DNA of 64,000 nucleotides from Microbacterium dauci. Lineage in GTDB: Bacteria; Actinomycetota; Actinomycetes; Actinomycetales; Microbacteriaceae. Position 1 is the first letter of the stretch. The number at the start of each line of letters is the position of its first letter. Position numbers and translations under genes: made by a program. The notes under the pieces are model-generated. The model saw nothing but the letters and a program-made list of their open reading frames with translations. It was not told the DNA's origin and made no database searches. The DNA is taken from positions 38,109 through 102,108 of the forward strand of contig NZ_JASJND010000008.1 in the NCBI RefSeq assembly GCF_030065535.1. The letters are read 5' to 3'. Shown here in pieces: positions 62,866 through 64,000 of the stretch.

Positions 62866-63911
62866 CGTGCTGCCTCCTCGAAGTCGGCGCCGTAGCGGGT
62901 GTGAATAGCTTGGGTGAGCAGCCGGTTCCGGTACTCGTTAGAGACGCCGACGTAGATCGCGGTCGTCGAGGAAAACGAGTGCCCCACCTGCTCCTGAATG
63001 AACCGCTCCGGGTAGTCGAACTCCACCAGGTGCGTCACGTACGAGTGCCGCAACGAATGCAGATCCAACGAAGAGTCGATCCCCGCGGCATCACGAGCTG
63101 TACAGAACGCTTCGTTCGCCGCACGCCTGCTCAGCCTCGTGCCCCGTTCGGTCACCCACAGAGCAGGCGACGAACTCGACGATGACGACAACGCCGGCCG
63201 AACCTCATCGAGGTAGTGCGCCAGCGTCTCCGCGATCCAGCCCATCTCCGGAACGGTGAGCACCGTGCGCCGCTTCGACGGGCCCCCGCGGCTCGCTTTG
63301 CCATGGCGCACCGACAGTGCACCGAATCGGTCTAGGTGCGGCAGCTTCGCGTTGCGGCGGAGATCCACGAGATCAAGCATGACCGCCTCACGTCTTCGCA
63401 ACCCGAACGCATAGACGCACTTGAGAAGCGCGGCGTCCCGCACGGCCTGAACCGCACCCTTTCGCCGTCGCGACAGGATCCGTGCGGCGAGCCCGTCGGC
63501 CGCATCGAACAGCGCCTGGACTTCGTCGAATGTCAACGGTCGCCGCGCGGCATCGCCCTCGTACTCGCTGACATGCACAATCGAGTTGTCCTCATGGAAC
63601 ACCTGTCTGGGTGCAGCGCCAAAACGCGCTTCACACTCGGACAGCCAGGGATATCGAGGATCAGTGATGTACTCGCAGAACATCTTGATGTCGATCTCGT
63701 ATCCACGCAGCGTCGATAGCCGCAACGGCTTCACGCCCGAGCGCAGCTCACTGATCCACGCCTCCGCCTCCGCCGGCGTCCATTGCCACGGGTACATACC
63801 CGTGAAGTCCACGAACCGGCGCACGAGCCGCTCTCTCGCCGCAATCGTCGGAGCCTTCAAGAAGCGAGCAATCTGCTGGGCTCGCCACCCATTCAACATC
63901 CCGTCGAGCAC
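62862..63911 (-). CDS. Tyrosine-type site-specific recombinase/integrase
   Basis: This 349-residue protein has an N-terminal SAM-like core-binding domain (about 10-95; TIAARERLVRRFVDFTGMYP) and a complete catalytic domain: Arg172 (YAFGLRRREAVML), Lys205, His285 and Arg288 (LDLHSLRHSYVTHL), His311 (VGHSFSSTTAIY) and nucleophile Tyr320. A seven-serine run at 242-248 forms a flexible loop. The GTG with GAGGGAGCC upstream is chosen; an ATG four codons in is possible. The ribosome site directly abuts an IS5-type fragment, so the native promoter may be lost. It leads a three-gene overlapping operon. Confidence 0.88.
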   Translation of the reverse strand: MLDGMLNGWRAQQIARFLKAPTIAARERLVRRFVDFTGMYPWQWTPAEAEAWISELRSGVKPLRLSTLRGYEIDIKMFCEYITDPRYPWLSECEARFGAAPRQVFHEDNSIVHVSEYEGDAARRPLTFDEVQALFDAADGLAARILSRRRKGAVQAVRDAALLKCVYAFGLRRREAVMLDLVDLRRNAKLPHLDRFGALSVRHGKASRGGPSKRRTVLTVPEMGWIAETLAHYLDEVRPALSSSSSSSPALWVTERGTRLSRRAANEAFCTARDAAGIDSSLDLHSLRHSYVTHLVEFDYPERFIQEQVGHSFSSTTAIYVGVSNEYRNRLLTQAIHTRYGADFEEAAR

Positions 63912-63923
63912 GGCTCCCTCAGG

Positions 63924-64000
63924 GGGATCGCGTGGCGCGATCTTCCTGCAGTGTTCGGCCCGTGGCAGACCGTGTGGACCTGGCATCGCAGGCTCGCGAC
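63924..64000 (+). pseudogene. Truncated IS5 family transposase fragment (continues outside window)
   Basis: The plus strand encodes GIAWRDLPAVFGPWQTVWTW and then HRRLA, nearly the same as an internal segment of the complete transposase in this window (GIAWRDLPEVFGPWQTVWTW). The N-terminal 40 or so residues are absent; similarity begins abruptly next to the recombinase gene's ribosome site. The nucleotide sequence differs from the complete copy, so it is a related but distinct element. Confidence 0.8.

Overview
This is a high-GC actinobacterial chromosome segment. The codon bias, the many start codons placed 6-8 bases after a TANNNT box (leaderless transcripts), the dense 4-base ATGA/GTGA gene overlaps, and families such as DUF6421, Lhr with a long C-terminal part, Nei and a GlgX-TreY-TreZ set suggest Microbacteriaceae, most likely a Microbacterium relative. 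That assignment is inference. No rRNA, tRNA or CRISPR array was seen.

Layout, core part (1-53.6 kb). A sugar ABC transporter operon (two permeases and a lipoprotein binding protein, leftward) is divergent from its LacI-type regulator, with a near-perfect palindromic operator between them. Next come a small alarmone synthetase and the glgX-treY-treZ operon, which converts glycogen-type glucan to trehalose and is translationally coupled to a TspO-like membrane protein. Housekeeping and repair genes follow: a glutamine amidotransferase, a nuclease, Nei, the helicase Lhr, an ABC-F protein with an attenuator-like leader, threonine aldolase, a NUDIX protein and an MFS pump. Then come DUF6421 with a divergent Lrp regulator, a NarL-type two-component system followed by an ABC/FtsX exporter, and a peptide ABC transporter whose ATPase lies on the opposite strand beyond a FUSC gene. 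A Leloir cluster (galT-galK, galR, galE, pgm) has paired operators in the galT/galR promoter region.

Layout, accessory part (53.69-64 kb). After a LysR gene the window becomes a mobile resistance region. An IS5-type element with perfect 17-base terminal repeats and a TA target duplication carries an APH(6)-like antibiotic kinase as a passenger. It abuts an IS481 transposase remnant, which in turn overlaps the stop codon of a Cmx-type chloramphenicol exporter. Next is an ABC-F ribosome-protection gene coupled to an MFS pump, preceded by a promoter, a tiny leader ORF and hairpins typical of translation attenuation. Last is a tightly overlapping three-gene operon: an intact tyrosine recombinase, a small Cro/C1-type HTH protein, and a 613-residue protein with seven consecutive zinc ribbons and a tyrosine-recombinase-like C-terminus that lacks the nucleophilic tyrosine. 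A second, truncated IS5-type transposase abuts the recombinase start at the window edge.

The strongest candidates for undescribed biology are the recombinase / HTH / seven-zinc-ribbon trio, the passenger-carrying IS5 element, and the leader-controlled ABC-F genes (one core, one accessory).
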